Made by a program: the position numbers and the translations under genes
The notes under the pieces: model-generated
What the model was told of the DNA's origin: nothing
Database searches by the model: none
What the model saw: only the letters and a program-made list of their open reading frames with translations
Part shown: positions 1-9,104 of the stretch, piece by piece
Position numbering within the stretch: position 1 is the stretch's first letter
How the letters are laid out: every line of letters starts with the position of its first letter
Assembly (NCBI RefSeq): GCF_023700755.1
Contig: NZ_JAMKOJ010000002.1
Location: 312,329-376,328, forward strand
DNA: 64,000 nt
DNA from: Allorhizobium sonneratiae
GTDB taxonomy: Bacteria > Pseudomonadota > Alphaproteobacteria > Rhizobiales > Rhizobiaceae
Reading direction: 5' to 3'

Positions 1-505
1 GACCAAGATCCTGATCGCCGCCACGCACACGCGCGAGCGCCAGGAGATAGTTGGAATCGGCGGGCGACAAAAGCTTTTCTTCCGTCAGCGTGCCGGGGGT
101 GACCAGACGCACGACATCGCGGCGAACGACGGATTTCGAGCCACGCTTCTTCGCCTCCGCCGGGTCTTCCATCTGTTCGCATACGGCGACACGGAAACCG
201 AGGGCAATCAGCTTTTCCAGATAATCGTCCGCGGCATGGACCGGCACGCCGCACATGGGAATATCCTGACCCAGATGCTGGCCGCGCTTGGTGAGCGTGA
301 TGCCGAGTGCGCGCGAGGCCTCCACCGCATCCTCGAAGAACAGTTCGTAGAAATCCCCCATGCGATAAAACAGCAGCACACCGGGATTGCTGGCCTTGAT
401 TTCGATATATTGCTCCATCATCGGCGTTGCCGCGGCGCGGCTTTCCTCCGAGGCAAGCGAGGCGGTGCTGAGGACGTGCTGTCCGAAGGCTTGGAATTCT
501 GTCAC
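1..505 (-). CDS. mutS: DNA mismatch repair protein MutS (N-terminal part, runs off the window)
   Basis: This is the first ~168 residues of MutS, the ATPase that recognises mispaired bases and small loops. The mismatch-reading domain I is present, with the Phe-X-Glu motif in GDFYELF (Phe52, Glu54), then the typical [10 protein letters not shown] and [15 protein letters not shown] stretches. The ATPase domain lies beyond position 1. The frame is closed upstream by a TAG near 540, and no ATG occurs before Met29, so a GTG at 505 is the best start; it has no strong ribosome-binding site. The family call is certain, the start is not. Confidence 0.93.
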   Translation of the reverse strand, partial: MTEFQAFGQHVLSTASLASEESRAAATPMMEQYIEIKASNPGVLLFYRMGDFYELFFEDAVEASRALGITLTKRGQHLGQDIPMCGVPVHAADDYLEKLIALGFRVAVCEQMEDPAEAKKRGSKSVVRRDVVRLVTPGTLTEEKLLSPADSNYLLALARVRGGDQDLG

Positions 506-686
506 GATGGCCGGATAATCGTTGAAAACGGGATTTTCTGAAGACTAACGGTCTTTGCCCACCCGTTGCAACACAGCCGCGCCGTTCCTGCCCGGCTGCC
601 CACAGGAAGCTTCACTCAGGCAAGAAAGAATACAGCTTTCGCACGCCGCACCATGTATTTGATAAAATGCGCACTGCAGGCGAATG

Positions 687-1556
687 TCAGGCCGTCGCCG
701 GAGATCCGTAATAATTCAGATACCGTTCCGAAATCCGCGCAACCGGCAGAACGATCAGCACATCGGTGGTGTTGAAGGCCTGATCGATGACAGCGCCCTT
801 GCCGATCATCGCACCCAGACGCAGATACCCCTTGACCAGTGGCGGCATGGCGGCAAGCGCCCGACGGGCATTGACGCTGTCAGGCGGCAGGATATCCATC
901 GACTGGTAAATTTCCGGACGGGCCTCGACCATCCATTCCTCATCCACACACGCCGTCTGAGCGAGAAATGAGAGTGCAAGTGCATGGTCCTGCGGCTGAA
1001 CGCCGGGAAAGGATGCACAGCCGAACATGACATCGATATTGTGCCTGACCGAATAATTCCAGTTGCCCTGCCACAACAGCTCGATCGTGCGCTTGGTGCG
1101 ATAATCCGGCAGCACGCAGGAGCGACCAAGTTCCATGAACCGCTTGCCTGCATGACGGTTGATGAGCGGCTCGATGGCAAATTCCGAGGCGGAATAAAAT
1201 CCGCCATTCGCGATCGCCACCTCATGACGCAAGAGCCGGTAGGTGCCGACGACCTGATCTTCCGGATCGCCTTCGATGGCGTGATCGATCACCAGAAGAT
1301 GGTCGCAGATATCATCGAAGGCATCGATGTCGCGCTTCAGCCGCATGGCTTCTGGTGGCAGCACCGCCCCCATTTCCTCGACGAAAACCCGGTAGCGCAA
1401 AGCCTGGGCGGCATCGATCTCACGCCCATTGCGCGCCAGCCTCGTTTCCAGCGTTCCGATCGAGCCGAAAACATCGGCAGCCCGTTCATCCAGCCCCGAG
1501 GTTGGTGAGCCCTGCGCCTTGACGCCCGTTGCCTGTTCGAGAAGGTCAATGCTCAT
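687..1556 (-). CDS. olsB: L-ornithine N-alpha-acyltransferase (ornithine lipid synthesis)
   Basis: The product matches OlsB, which transfers a 3-hydroxyacyl group from acyl carrier protein to ornithine and makes lyso-ornithine lipid, a phosphorus-free membrane lipid common in rhizobia. Visible family segments are AQALRYRVFVEEMGA, ELGRSCVLPDYRTKRTIELLW and FGCASFPGVQP, typical of this GNAT-like acyl-ACP acyltransferase family. At about 289 residues it has the usual length. The frame opens at a GTG at 1565, but the ATG at 1556 (MSIDLLEQ) is the more usual start. The second enzyme, OlsA, is not in the window. It follows mutS on the same strand, separated by about 130 bp. Confidence 0.9.
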   Translation of the reverse strand: MSIDLLEQATGVKAQGSPTSGLDERAADVFGSIGTLETRLARNGREIDAAQALRYRVFVEEMGAVLPPEAMRLKRDIDAFDDICDHLLVIDHAIEGDPEDQVVGTYRLLRHEVAIANGGFYSASEFAIEPLINRHAGKRFMELGRSCVLPDYRTKRTIELLWQGNWNYSVRHNIDVMFGCASFPGVQPQDHALALSFLAQTACVDEEWMVEARPEIYQSMDILPPDSVNARRALAAMPPLVKGYLRLGAMIGKGAVIDQAFNTTDVLIVLPVARISERYLNYYGSPATA

Positions 1557-1565
1557 ATGGGTCAC

Positions 1566-1901
1566 CCGATCCTGTCATGGTCATAGGTGTTAAACACGGA
1601 TATACGACAATATTTTGACACATTACGATCAACGGCAAAACCCGTTTAAACAAAGGATACTGAAGAGCTGCCGCAGCCAAAATTGTCCTTTGCTGCATGA
1701 TTCCTTAAATCGATCCCGGTTTGAGGAATGATGCGATAGCTGCATATTCCACATTCTTACTCTTCAAGCCGCAGCAGTTCAAGGACTCTGCAAATTCTCA
1801 TGGCCCTTCGAAACCATACCGGAAAACAGGAGCATCATCCAGACACTTTGACGACGCTCACTGCAATGTTGATAGAGAACTGTCTGCATAAAAGGCAGCG
1901 A
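1566..1901. other. Intergenic region upstream of olsB
   Basis: No gene is seen here. The stretch separates the start of olsB from the stop of the kinase gene. It contains one copy of the dispersed palindromic repeat (1692-1737) and AT-rich sequence near 1600-1650 that could hold the olsB promoter, but no convincing -35/-10 pair was picked. Confidence 0.5.
1692..1737. repeat. RIME-like palindromic repeat, copy 1
   Basis: Imperfect inverted repeat: arms 1695-1709 (GCATGATTCCTTAAA) and 1720-1734 (TTTGAGGAATGATGC) with two mismatches. It shares the CCTTAAATCGAT core with copies near 42422, 46631, 47859 and 52272. It lies between olsB and the hybrid kinase gene. Confidence 0.7.
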
Positions 1902-3500
1902 TCAGCCAAAACGCTGACCACCAGCCCCCGCCATCAGCGCCTCGACCTCATTGATCAAACGGTCTGGATTGACCGGTTTCTGCAGGACGAGATCCGCACC
2001 GCTCAACAGGGCCTCCTGCCGGGTGGCATCGCGCAGATCGCCGGTCAACACCACGATGGGGCAACGCTTGCGCCGCTTCAACTGTTCGATCATCCGGACA
2101 TAGCGCAGTACCGAGGTCCCCTCGCCGCCTGGCATGCCGAGATCGGTGACGATCATGCGGAAATGCCGACCCTCATCGGCAGCGATCGCCTGACGCATGG
2201 CGTGAAAATCATCCACATGGCACAAGGCGTGGCCTGCCTTGCCGAGCACGGCCTTGATCAGGGTGGCATTGACGATATCATCCTCACCCAGAAGAATGGC
2301 GGGAGCCTCTTGTTTCTGCCCCTCGCCCTGAACAGGCTCAGCCACCGGCTTTTCCACCTCAACATGATGGGCCGCATCGACCCCGGTCATCAAACCGCGC
2401 AGCACATCGCTCAGGGTCTGCTCCCGCAGCGGGCGGATGAGCCAGGCATCGAAACCGGTCAGCGGCCGGTGCGGCCGCTCCTCCGCCGTCACGAGGAAAA
2501 TCCGGCGTAGCTGACGCGCGGCAACCGCCTGAACAAACGCTGGCAGGCGCGCCAGGCGGGCATCATAGTCCGACATCAGCCGGTGATCGACGATGATGTC
2601 GCTCAGCGGCGTTCCCTGCTCGGCGAAAGATGCGATCAGACGCTCCGCCTCAGGCGCCGTCGATGCGGTGACACAGACGCCACCAAGCGCACGGATGGTA
2701 CGCGCCGCACCGTCCGCACAGGGGCCGTCCGGGGCAAAAATCAACACATGGGAAGAGGCAAGCCGGGTCTGTCGCAACTCTCCCTGCGGCTCCTGCACCT
2801 GGGCGGAGTTGGGAAAACGGATTTCAAACAGCGTGCCGCGGCCTTTTTCCGACTCGACAATGGCAAGCGCACCCCCAAGAGCCAGCATCAGCCGCTGCGA
2901 GATGAACAGGCCAAGCCCCGTGCCGCCGCTGCGCTGAACCTGATCGCCACCTTGGGAAAATTCCACGAACAGCCGGGCGCGTTCTTCTTCCGTCAGTCCC
3001 GGGCCGCTGTCGCGCACCTGCACCACCAGTTCCGCCCGCTGACAAAAGACAGCAACCAGAACACCGCCTTCAGCGGTAAACTTCACCGCATTGCCAATGA
3101 CGTTGAACAGGACCTGCCGCAGCCGTGCGACGTCGATCTCGATATCTTCCGGCACATCGGCGCTGAACGTGGCGGCGATTTCTATGCCTTTGGCATGCGC
3201 CCGCGCCGACAGCATCTCCACCACGCCCTCAATCATCCGGCGCGGCGCCACCCGCTGGCTGTGCAGCTGGAAATGGCCGATTTCAAGCGTGGAATAATCC
3301 ATCAGATCGGCAATCAGCTGTTGCAGAGCCTCACCGGCCTGAGTGATGCCCGCGAGATAATTGCGCTGCTCCGGCGACAAGTCGGTTCGCGACAGAAGAT
3401 GGCTCATGCCCAGAATGCCATTGAGTGGCGTTCTCATTTCATGGCTGACCGTGGCCAACAGTCTTGAACGCATGACGTCCGTTTCACTGTCTGTCGTCAT
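1902..3500 (-). CDS. Soluble hybrid histidine kinase with pseudo-receiver and C-terminal receiver
   Basis: The protein begins almost at its phospho-acceptor helix (H-box SHEMRTPLNGI, His20), with no sensor domain and no membrane segment. The catalytic ATPase domain follows, with N-box NVIGNAVKF, DSGPGL and GTGLGL. A receiver-like middle segment (about 275-385) keeps an Asp in IIVDHRL but has Arg (LIRPL) where the conserved Lys should be, so it is probably a pseudo-receiver. A true receiver (about 405-525) has EDD, TDLGMPG and LQKPV. The start at 3500 (MTTDSETD) has AAGAAGGG at a good distance; the frame extends to 3548. Partner and signal are unknown; the gene stands 286 bp downstream of the lspA operon. 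Confidence 0.85.
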   Translation of the reverse strand: MTTDSETDVMRSRLLATVSHEMRTPLNGILGMSHLLSRTDLSPEQRNYLAGITQAGEALQQLIADLMDYSTLEIGHFQLHSQRVAPRRMIEGVVEMLSARAHAKGIEIAATFSADVPEDIEIDVARLRQVLFNVIGNAVKFTAEGGVLVAVFCQRAELVVQVRDSGPGLTEEERARLFVEFSQGGDQVQRSGGTGLGLFISQRLMLALGGALAIVESEKGRGTLFEIRFPNSAQVQEPQGELRQTRLASSHVLIFAPDGPCADGAARTIRALGGVCVTASTAPEAERLIASFAEQGTPLSDIIVDHRLMSDYDARLARLPAFVQAVAARQLRRIFLVTAEERPHRPLTGFDAWLIRPLREQTLSDVLRGLMTGVDAAHHVEVEKPVAEPVQGEGQKQEAPAILLGEDDIVNATLIKAVLGKAGHALCHVDDFHAMRQAIAADEGRHFRMIVTDLGMPGGEGTSVLRYVRMIEQLKRRKRCPIVVLTGDLRDATRQEALLSGADLVLQKPVNPDRLINEVEALMAGAGGQRFG

Positions 3501-3834
3501 CCACGCCATCCCTTCTTGACGAGGCCGCTTGTGCCGCTGACCGGCCATGCATCAATCCCCGTGTGCTTTCCGGCCCAAGACCTGAAGCCGACTCCGGTTC
3601 AGGACTTATGCAAGCGCAATACCCCACACCAGTCTATCACGAACCGACACAGCTCCAAATCAAAACAGGACGCAGCAGCCGACAATCGCGAGCGGATCGA
3701 CAATAGATCAAAAATCTCAATGGTTTGTTACGGGAATGCGCAGAAGAGCGTCACAATTGCTCTACATTCCCATCAACGCGCACCAAAATGAGACAGTCCG
3801 GCTGATCCGTTTTCAAGCATCAGCCACCCTGCCA

Positions 3835-4329
3835 TCAGCCAGCCTGTTTGCGAGACCGCAGCCACAGCACCAGCTCTTCCAGCAGAATGAAGCCCGCCCC
3901 GACCGTGATCAGACTGTCGGCCAGATTGAACACGGCAAAAGACCAGTTTTGGGTGTGAAACAGGATATAATCGACGACATAACCGTAGACGAAACGGTCG
4001 ATGATATTGCCGAAAGCACCGGCAATGATCATTGCATAGCCAATGCGGGCCAGACGATGCGCAGGGTCCGTTCTGCTCCACAGCCAGGAAACGAACACCA
4101 CGATGACCAGTCGCATGGCGATGATGGTCCAGGCATCGAGATGCGACAGCATGGAAAAGGCAACGCCGAGATTATGGGTGCGATAAAGCGCCAGCATGGG
4201 CAGCACCGGCACCACCTCCTGCACCGGAAGCCGTGTCTCCACGGCATATTTGATCGCCTGATCGGCGAGGATCAATGCCAGAATGAAGAGCATCGGCAGC
4301 AGCCGGGAAAATCGCAGTCCTGCGCTCAT
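3835..4329 (-). CDS. lspA: Lipoprotein signal peptidase (signal peptidase II)
   Basis: LspA cleaves the signal peptide of prolipoproteins at the inner membrane, just before the lipid-modified Cys. The 164-residue protein has four hydrophobic segments. Both aspartic-protease signatures are present: NLGVAFSML and [16 protein letters not shown], which holds the two catalytic Asp residues. Its ATG overlaps the stop of the upstream methyltransferase gene (4326-4329), so it is the last gene of a three-gene, translationally coupled operon. Confidence 0.96.
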   Translation of the reverse strand: MSAGLRFSRLLPMLFILALILADQAIKYAVETRLPVQEVVPVLPMLALYRTHNLGVAFSMLSHLDAWTIIAMRLVIVVFVSWLWSRTDPAHRLARIGYAMIIAGAFGNIIDRFVYGYVVDYILFHTQNWSFAVFNLADSLITVGAGFILLEELVLWLRSRKQAG

Positions 4330-5213
4330 CGCCCCGTCTCCTTTGCACTCTCTGTCAGGGTCAGGAGATGGCGACGCGCCTCAAACAGCATGACGCCGGT
4401 GGCAATCGCCAGATTGAGCGAATCGGCCAGACCCGCCTGCGGAATGCGCGCCAGCCGGTCGGCGCGCGACGCCAGTTCCGGCGGCAGGCCGGATTGCTCA
4501 TTGCCCATCAGCAACACCACCGGTCGGCTCTTGTAATCCACCCTGCGGTAATCGACAGCCCCTTCGAGATGGGTCGCCACCAGACTGACGCCAGCCTTCT
4601 CCTTCCAGGCCAGAAATTCAGAGACGCTTGCCTTGACCAGCGGCAGGGCGAAGATCGAACCCATGGTTGCCCTGACGGTTTCCATGGCGAAAGGATCGGT
4701 CGAATCGCCGATCAGCATGACACCGGAGGCGCCAGCGGCATCGGCTGTACGAATGATCGTGCCGAGATTGCCCGGATCGCGCACCCGGTCGAGCGCCACC
4801 CAGGTCTCGTCGGCGCCAAGGCGGACATCGGCAAGCATGGTCCAGCGCTGGTCGAACACGCCGGAGACCATCTGCGGATTGTCCTTGCGGGTGATGGAGG
4901 ACATCACTTTTTCGGATACCTCCAGCACCATGCCGCCATGGGCCACGGTACGGGCCGCAAGCGTTTCCACCTGCGGCTTTCCCTTGGCCGCCTTGGAATA
5001 GATCAGATAGCGCAGCCGCCAGCCAAGTTCGGCGGCATCGAGCACCAGTTTCAGCCCTTCCGCCAGAAAGGTCCCGGTCTCGTCACGGGTCTTTTTCTGC
5101 GACAGCGCCTTGATGTCCTTGACGATCGGATTGGCGAGGCTGGTGATCTCCTTCACCTGCCCGACGCGGCCCGGCCTGTCCTGCGATCTCGTCTCGTTCA
5201 TTGGGCCATCCAT
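4326..5213 (-). CDS. TrmH/SpoU-family RNA 2'-O-methyltransferase
   Basis: A SPOUT-class enzyme that methylates ribose 2'-OH in tRNA or rRNA. All three SpoU motifs are visible: [30 protein letters not shown] and [15 protein letters not shown]. An N-terminal substrate-binding domain ([19 protein letters not shown], then AEGLKLV) resembles RlmB/TsnR-type proteins. The 295-residue length is normal. The start overlaps the end of the upstream methyltransferase gene by 16 bases; a second ATG at 5201 is possible. The exact target nucleotide cannot be read from the sequence. Confidence 0.9.
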   Translation of the reverse strand: MDGPMNETRSQDRPGRVGQVKEITSLANPIVKDIKALSQKKTRDETGTFLAEGLKLVLDAAELGWRLRYLIYSKAAKGKPQVETLAARTVAHGGMVLEVSEKVMSSITRKDNPQMVSGVFDQRWTMLADVRLGADETWVALDRVRDPGNLGTIIRTADAAGASGVMLIGDSTDPFAMETVRATMGSIFALPLVKASVSEFLAWKEKAGVSLVATHLEGAVDYRRVDYKSRPVVLLMGNEQSGLPPELASRADRLARIPQAGLADSLNLAIATGVMLFEARRHLLTLTESAKETGR

Positions 5214-6337
5214 CTGCTGAAAAGCGAGGTTGAAAGCGCCCGCCCCGGTGTTTTGCCATCGAGCCCGGCCTCGCGGATGACAAGCTCGCCCGATTCGACC
5301 ACGCCCCCGTTGCCGCGCATGGTCTCACGCATCAGTTCATGCGTGGCGTAAAAACTGGCGCGGATCGAATAGGCGGTCAAAACCAGCCCGACGGCACGTG
5401 GCGACAAAATCTCCCGGCACAGCGACAGCATGGCCGGCAGGTGATCGAACAGGTGCCAGACTTCGCCATTCGGTCCGCGTCCGAATTTCGGCGGGTCGGT
5501 CAAAATGATGTCATAGCGGCTGCCGCGCCGCTCTTCGCGCTGGATGAATTTCATCGCATCCTCGCAGATCCAGCGGATCGGCGCGCGGTCGAGACGGCTG
5601 AGTGTCTGGTTTTCTCGCGCCCAGCCGATGGCTTTTTTCGAAGCATCAACATGGGTCACTTCAGCGCCGGCAGCAGCCGCCACCAGCGAAGCAACGCCGG
5701 TATAGCCAAAGAGATTGAGCACTTTCAGCGGTCGGCCGGCCCTTTCCACCGTGTCCTTCATCCACGACCAGTGCGCGATCTGTTCGGGAAAGACGCCGAC
5801 ATGGCGAAACGAGGTGAAGCGGCCGAGAAAATCGACATCGAGCAGCGAGAGCGGCCAGGTCTCACCCAATGCCTCGCGCGGAAAACGCCAGCGGCCCATG
5901 CCATCCTCATCGGTATCGCCGGTGAAGACGGCATCGGCCTTGTCCCAGATGGCAGCACTAAGGCGCGGCGGCCAAAGCGCCTGCGCCTCGGGTCGCACAA
6001 TGCGATAGGGGCCATATTGCTCCAGCTTCAACCCATAACCGCTGTCAATCAGATGAAAATCGCCTGCACCAGTCGATTCGAGAATGAGCGGCAAACGCTC
6101 CTGCGGCAATTCACCAGAGCGCAAGGGAAGCCGCACAACCGTCGGCTCAGCCGCATCGTCCACCGATCGTTCGCGGGATTTCGATTGTGGCTTTTCAGCT
6201 GCACGCCGCGCAACCGGCGGCACAGCCTGCTCCCTGCCGGGAGAGACTTTAGCGCCGGGCCGTCCGGAAACGGAGGATGGACGTTTTTTACCAGACGGCT
6301 GTCGAGGCTTGTCTTTCACGATCGTGTCGGCTTTCAC
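5198..6337 (-). CDS. Class I SAM-dependent rRNA methyltransferase (RlmI/RlmK-like)
   Basis: The catalytic domain (about 200-375) has the SAM-binding motif VLNLFGYTGVASL, the acidic residue in VTHVDASKKAI and the motif IV segment ILTDPPKFGRGP, which resembles the C-terminal domains of 23S rRNA methyltransferases RlmI/RlmK. The first ~70 residues are basic and low-complexity, probably disordered. The frame starts with a GTG at 6337; the ATG further upstream is in another frame, so the start is uncertain. It is the first gene of the operon with the SpoU methyltransferase and lspA. Its specificity is an inference. Confidence 0.82.
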   Translation of the reverse strand: MKADTIVKDKPRQPSGKKRPSSVSGRPGAKVSPGREQAVPPVARRAAEKPQSKSRERSVDDAAEPTVVRLPLRSGELPQERLPLILESTGAGDFHLIDSGYGLKLEQYGPYRIVRPEAQALWPPRLSAAIWDKADAVFTGDTDEDGMGRWRFPREALGETWPLSLLDVDFLGRFTSFRHVGVFPEQIAHWSWMKDTVERAGRPLKVLNLFGYTGVASLVAAAAGAEVTHVDASKKAIGWARENQTLSRLDRAPIRWICEDAMKFIQREERRGSRYDIILTDPPKFGRGPNGEVWHLFDHLPAMLSLCREILSPRAVGLVLTAYSIRASFYATHELMRETMRGNGGVVESGELVIREAGLDGKTPGRALSTSLFSRWMAQ

Positions 6338-6638
6338 CCTTGCCCCGTTGATCGGTCATGTCCTGCCGAACAGACGACCGGGGTCTCATCAAGACCTTAT
6401 AACGTCAGCGCCGTGCGCCAATATAGGGCGCACAAAGGTCCGCTGTCGCACTTTATATCTGCTCTATCATTTTCAGCTTAAGCCGATTTCGACTGAAGCT
6501 GAAAATGATAGAGGAATGCCCGCAAGACAAGGATACCTCCCCTGTCCCGGTCAGTCAGCGCAGCGCATACAGCGCCGCCAGCCCGGCGTCAAATGAACAA
6601 CGCGATCTTTTTGGCAATCAGACCTATCCTTGATCAAC
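6338..6638. other. Intergenic region holding a composite palindromic repeat
   Basis: About 300 bp between the 5' end of the methyltransferase gene and the 3' end of lapA. It holds the repeat at 6406-6513 and otherwise no recognisable gene. The promoter for the methyltransferase-lspA operon should lie here, but I could not identify it. Confidence 0.55.
6406..6513. repeat. Composite RIME-like repeat, copy 2
   Basis: Left module 6406-6433 is a degenerate version of the palindrome that is perfect at 47810-47847 (CAGCGCCGTGCGCC, then AATATAGGGCGCAC). It is followed by CACTTTATATCTGCTC and a perfect 18-bp inverted repeat, arms 6462-6479 and 6496-6513 (CTCTATCATTTTCAGCTT and its complement), with a 16-base loop. 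The module order is the same as at 47810-47912, so this is a diverged copy of one compound element. Confidence 0.8.
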
Positions 6639-6989
6639 CTATCCCTTTGAAGGGATCTGCGGCAGACCGGTGGCAACGGCGGCCATATGATCGGCGCGCT
6701 TTTTCTGTTTGTCGGCCTCGCCCTGCCATTTCACCGCAGAGCGCGCCTCGATACGGGCGCGTTTGCGATATTTGGCCTGGCTGAACCAGATGGCCAAACC
6801 ACCGACAACAACGCCGAACACAAAGGACAGCAGCAGGAAGACGAAGAAAGGTGCGGCCACCGACAGCATCGGATCATCGGGGCGAAAAGGATTGAGCGCC
6901 AAGAGAACCGATTGCCTGTTGGCCACGCATAAGACAATCAGGACAATGGCCAAGGGCACCAGGATAACAAGATTGACAATCTTTTTCAT
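6639..6989 (-). CDS. lapA: LapA-domain inner-membrane protein
   Basis: A small (116-residue) membrane protein of the lipopolysaccharide assembly protein A family. Two hydrophobic segments are visible (about 4-24 and 45-68), followed by a charged Lys/Arg-rich cytoplasmic tail. In enterobacteria LapA works with LapB to tune LPS synthesis; the role in rhizobia is inferred from family only. The start at 6989 (MKKIVNLVIL) is chosen because GGAGG lies 7 bases upstream; the open frame extends to 7112 without such a site. It lies about 190 bp downstream of ihfB on the same strand, a pairing seen in other Rhizobiales. Confidence 0.85.
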   Translation of the reverse strand: MKKIVNLVILVPLAIVLIVLCVANRQSVLLALNPFRPDDPMLSVAAPFFVFLLLSFVFGVVVGGLAIWFSQAKYRKRARIEARSAVKWQGEADKQKKRADHMAAVATGLPQIPSKG

Positions 6990-7182
6990 ATAGATGCCTC
7001 CATGCTCATGCATCGCCATACCGGATCGGAACTGACCGGGACCCTTTCTTGGCAAACCCTGTTGCGCAAGTGAGATGAGACCGATTGATCGATCAGCCCC
7101 AAATAACAGCAAAATGGTCCAAGATTAAGCATTCTGCAAGAGGTTGCCGACAAGGCCGACAAGAGGCATTGATAGGGGCCGC

Positions 7183-7494
7183 TCAATCGGCGTCGCCGTC
7201 ATCCTCATCGTCCATGCCGGGATTGAGCCGCTCGCGCAACTCCTTCCCGGTCTTGAAGAAGGGGACCCACTTTTCCTCGACGGAGACGGTTTCACCGGTG
7301 CGAGGGTTGCGGCCGGTGCGAGAGGGACGATTCTTCACCGAAAACGCTCCGAACCCACGAAGTTCCACACGGTTGCCGGCAGCAAGAGCATCGGTGATCT
7401 CATCCAGAACAGCGTTGACGATATTCTCGACGTCCCGGTGATAAAGATGCGGATTGCGCGCCGCAACGATCTGCACCAGTTCGGATTTAATCAC
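7183..7494 (-). CDS. ihfB: Integration host factor subunit beta
   Basis: A 103-residue DNA-bending protein of the HU/IHF family. The body and arm signatures are clear: [14 protein letters not shown] and [12 protein letters not shown], containing the intercalating Pro in RNP. It forms a heterodimer with IhfA (not in this window) and supports sigma-54 promoters, recombination and replication. The acidic tail (DDEDDGDAD) is common in alphaproteobacterial IHF-beta. It is divergent from the lptCAB-rpoN cluster, with about 335 bp between. Confidence 0.95.
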   Translation of the reverse strand: MIKSELVQIVAARNPHLYHRDVENIVNAVLDEITDALAAGNRVELRGFGAFSVKNRPSRTGRNPRTGETVSVEEKWVPFFKTGKELRERLNPGMDDEDDGDAD

Positions 7495-7830
7495 GATAAC
7501 CCCCTGTCATCATGGACTTGGTTTAAAAATGTCAACGCGCATCTACCGTCCCTGCAGGACCGGCAAACAGCGCCACGCGGATGTCTATCCTCGTAAAACA
7601 TCATAGAAATTTGGAATAATCAATGGTTTACGGAACAAAGAAGCGGAGAAAATCGACCTTGGCGCCCTGAAAGTCAGGGGGTAACAGCTCCAGACAGGGC
7701 AAAGGCTGCAGTCACGACTTGTAACAGGCTTTAAAAATCCATATTTGCAGTGCTCAAGAAACACCGTAGAGTAGATCGAAACCTGAGAGCCAGCCGAAAC
7801 AGCAAGACCCGGCGGCCTGAGGCAAGATGA
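7495..7830. other. Divergent ihfB / lptC intergenic region
   Basis: This 336-bp gap separates the divergent ihfB and lptC starts and should contain both promoters. I see a short hairpin (CCCTG-AAAGT-CAGGG near 7669) and no other clear structure. No supported gene lies here. Confidence 0.5.
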
Positions 7831-8523
7831 ATGCGCTCTCCCATCGTCATCCGGATCGCTGGCATGCTCAATCGACTAGACCATGGCGCGCATGAGCCGC
7901 CGCCGCAGGACAAGACCTATCGCAAGGCCGTCGGACATTCGCGCCGTGTGAGACGGCTGAAAATTATTTTACCGGTGACCGCCCTTGTCCTGTCTGCGGC
8001 TTTCGTCGGAGTTTCCATCGTCCGTGCCTATCTGCCGGAAAATATCAAGATTGAAAGCGCCCGCATCGAGGATGGCAAGGTGGTGATGGCCAAACCGGCG
8101 CTTTCCGGCCGCAACGCCAACGGCACGGTCTATTCCATGGTGGCAAACGAGGCGTTGCAGGATATCAAAAATCCGAACCTGATCACGCTGGAAGCGATCA
8201 AGGCAAATGTTCCGGTCAATGAAAAGGATATGGCGCATATCACCGCCATCAGCGGCACCTATGACCGCGCCACCGACACAATGCAGCTGGACAAACCCTT
8301 TCAGGTGCATATTTCAAGTGGCGTCGACGCCAGCTTTCAATCGGGACAGCTTGACGTGAAGGCCGGAAAGCTTAAGACAGATAAACCCGTCGTCATCAAG
8401 ACTGAGAATTCGACGATTCTCGCCCAGTCGATGGTGATGAGCGACAAGGGACAGAATATCCTTCTCAAAGGCCAGGTCCGCCTGGATATCGATCCATCCG
8501 CCTTCAAGAACCAGGGCAACTGA
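7831..8523 (+). CDS. lptC: LPS export protein LptC
   Basis: LptC is the inner-membrane bitopic protein that hands lipopolysaccharide from the LptBFG transporter to LptA. The sequence has a basic N-terminal cytoplasmic part, one membrane anchor (about 44-66, KIILPVTALVLSAAFVGVSI) and a beta-rich periplasmic domain. At 230 residues it fits the longer alphaproteobacterial form. The start at 7831 has GAGG upstream; Met12 at 7864 (MLNRLDHG) is a plausible alternative. It is the first gene of lptC-lptA-lptB, directly followed by rpoN, an arrangement conserved in many Proteobacteria. Confidence 0.9.
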   Translation: MRSPIVIRIAGMLNRLDHGAHEPPPQDKTYRKAVGHSRRVRRLKIILPVTALVLSAAFVGVSIVRAYLPENIKIESARIEDGKVVMAKPALSGRNANGTVYSMVANEALQDIKNPNLITLEAIKANVPVNEKDMAHITAISGTYDRATDTMQLDKPFQVHISSGVDASFQSGQLDVKAGKLKTDKPVVIKTENSTILAQSMVMSDKGQNILLKGQVRLDIDPSAFKNQGN

Positions 8524-8531
8524 GACCGACC

Positions 8532-9092
8532 ATGACGCCACGCACCCGCCCGCTTTTTCTCGCTTTTGCCGCCGTTGCCTTTGCCGGATTGTCCGTTGCA
8601 TACGCCCAGACGACCACGAGCAACATGACCGGGCTGAAACTGTCCGGCGATCAGCCGGTCAACATCGAAAGCGACCAGCTGGAAGTGCATCAGCAGGACA
8701 ATACCGCCAATTTCACCGGTAATGTCAGTGTCGTGCAGGGCACCACCCATATGACGGCCAATGACATGCTCGTGCACTACAAGGGCAAGGGCGAAGCTGT
8801 GAGCAACGGCCAGGCCAAGATCGACACGATCGATGTCAGCGGCAATGTGGTGATCACCACCGACACCCAGAAGGCCACGGCCGACAAAGGCCATTTTGAC
8901 ATGAACAGCCAGATCGCCACCCTGGAGGGCGACCGCGTCGTGCTGACCGAAGGCAATAATATCTTCGTCGGCTGCAAACTCATCGTTCACATGCAAACGG
9001 GCGTGGCCAAGCTCGATAGTTGTGGCCGACGCGTGCAGATCCAGCTGGACCCCAAGTCCCAGCAGACACCGACGCCCAAGAAAAAACCCTGA
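8532..9092 (+). CDS. lptA: LPS transport periplasmic protein LptA
   Basis: LptA forms the periplasmic bridge carrying LPS to the outer membrane. A signal peptide is visible (basic start, hydrophobic 9-24, cleavage after AYA-Q), followed by an OstA-type beta-jellyroll domain with repeats such as VNIESDQLEV and GNVSVVQGTTHMTANDMLVHY. The C-terminus is short and Lys/Pro-rich. It sits 8 bp after lptC and 12 bp before lptB, so the three genes are clearly one operon. Confidence 0.93.
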   Translation: MTPRTRPLFLAFAAVAFAGLSVAYAQTTTSNMTGLKLSGDQPVNIESDQLEVHQQDNTANFTGNVSVVQGTTHMTANDMLVHYKGKGEAVSNGQAKIDTIDVSGNVVITTDTQKATADKGHFDMNSQIATLEGDRVVLTEGNNIFVGCKLIVHMQTGVAKLDSCGRRVQIQLDPKSQQTPTPKKKP

Positions 9093-9104
9093 GGCCGGCA
9101 GTCT

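Noticed and set aside
4368..5351. Long plus-strand open frame opposite the SpoU methyltransferase
   Set aside because: It is a shadow of well-supported minus-strand genes; the translation has no domain features. The same applies to 5339-6481, 15458-16213, 25589-27058, 27637-28821 and 59471-60796 on the strands opposite real genes.
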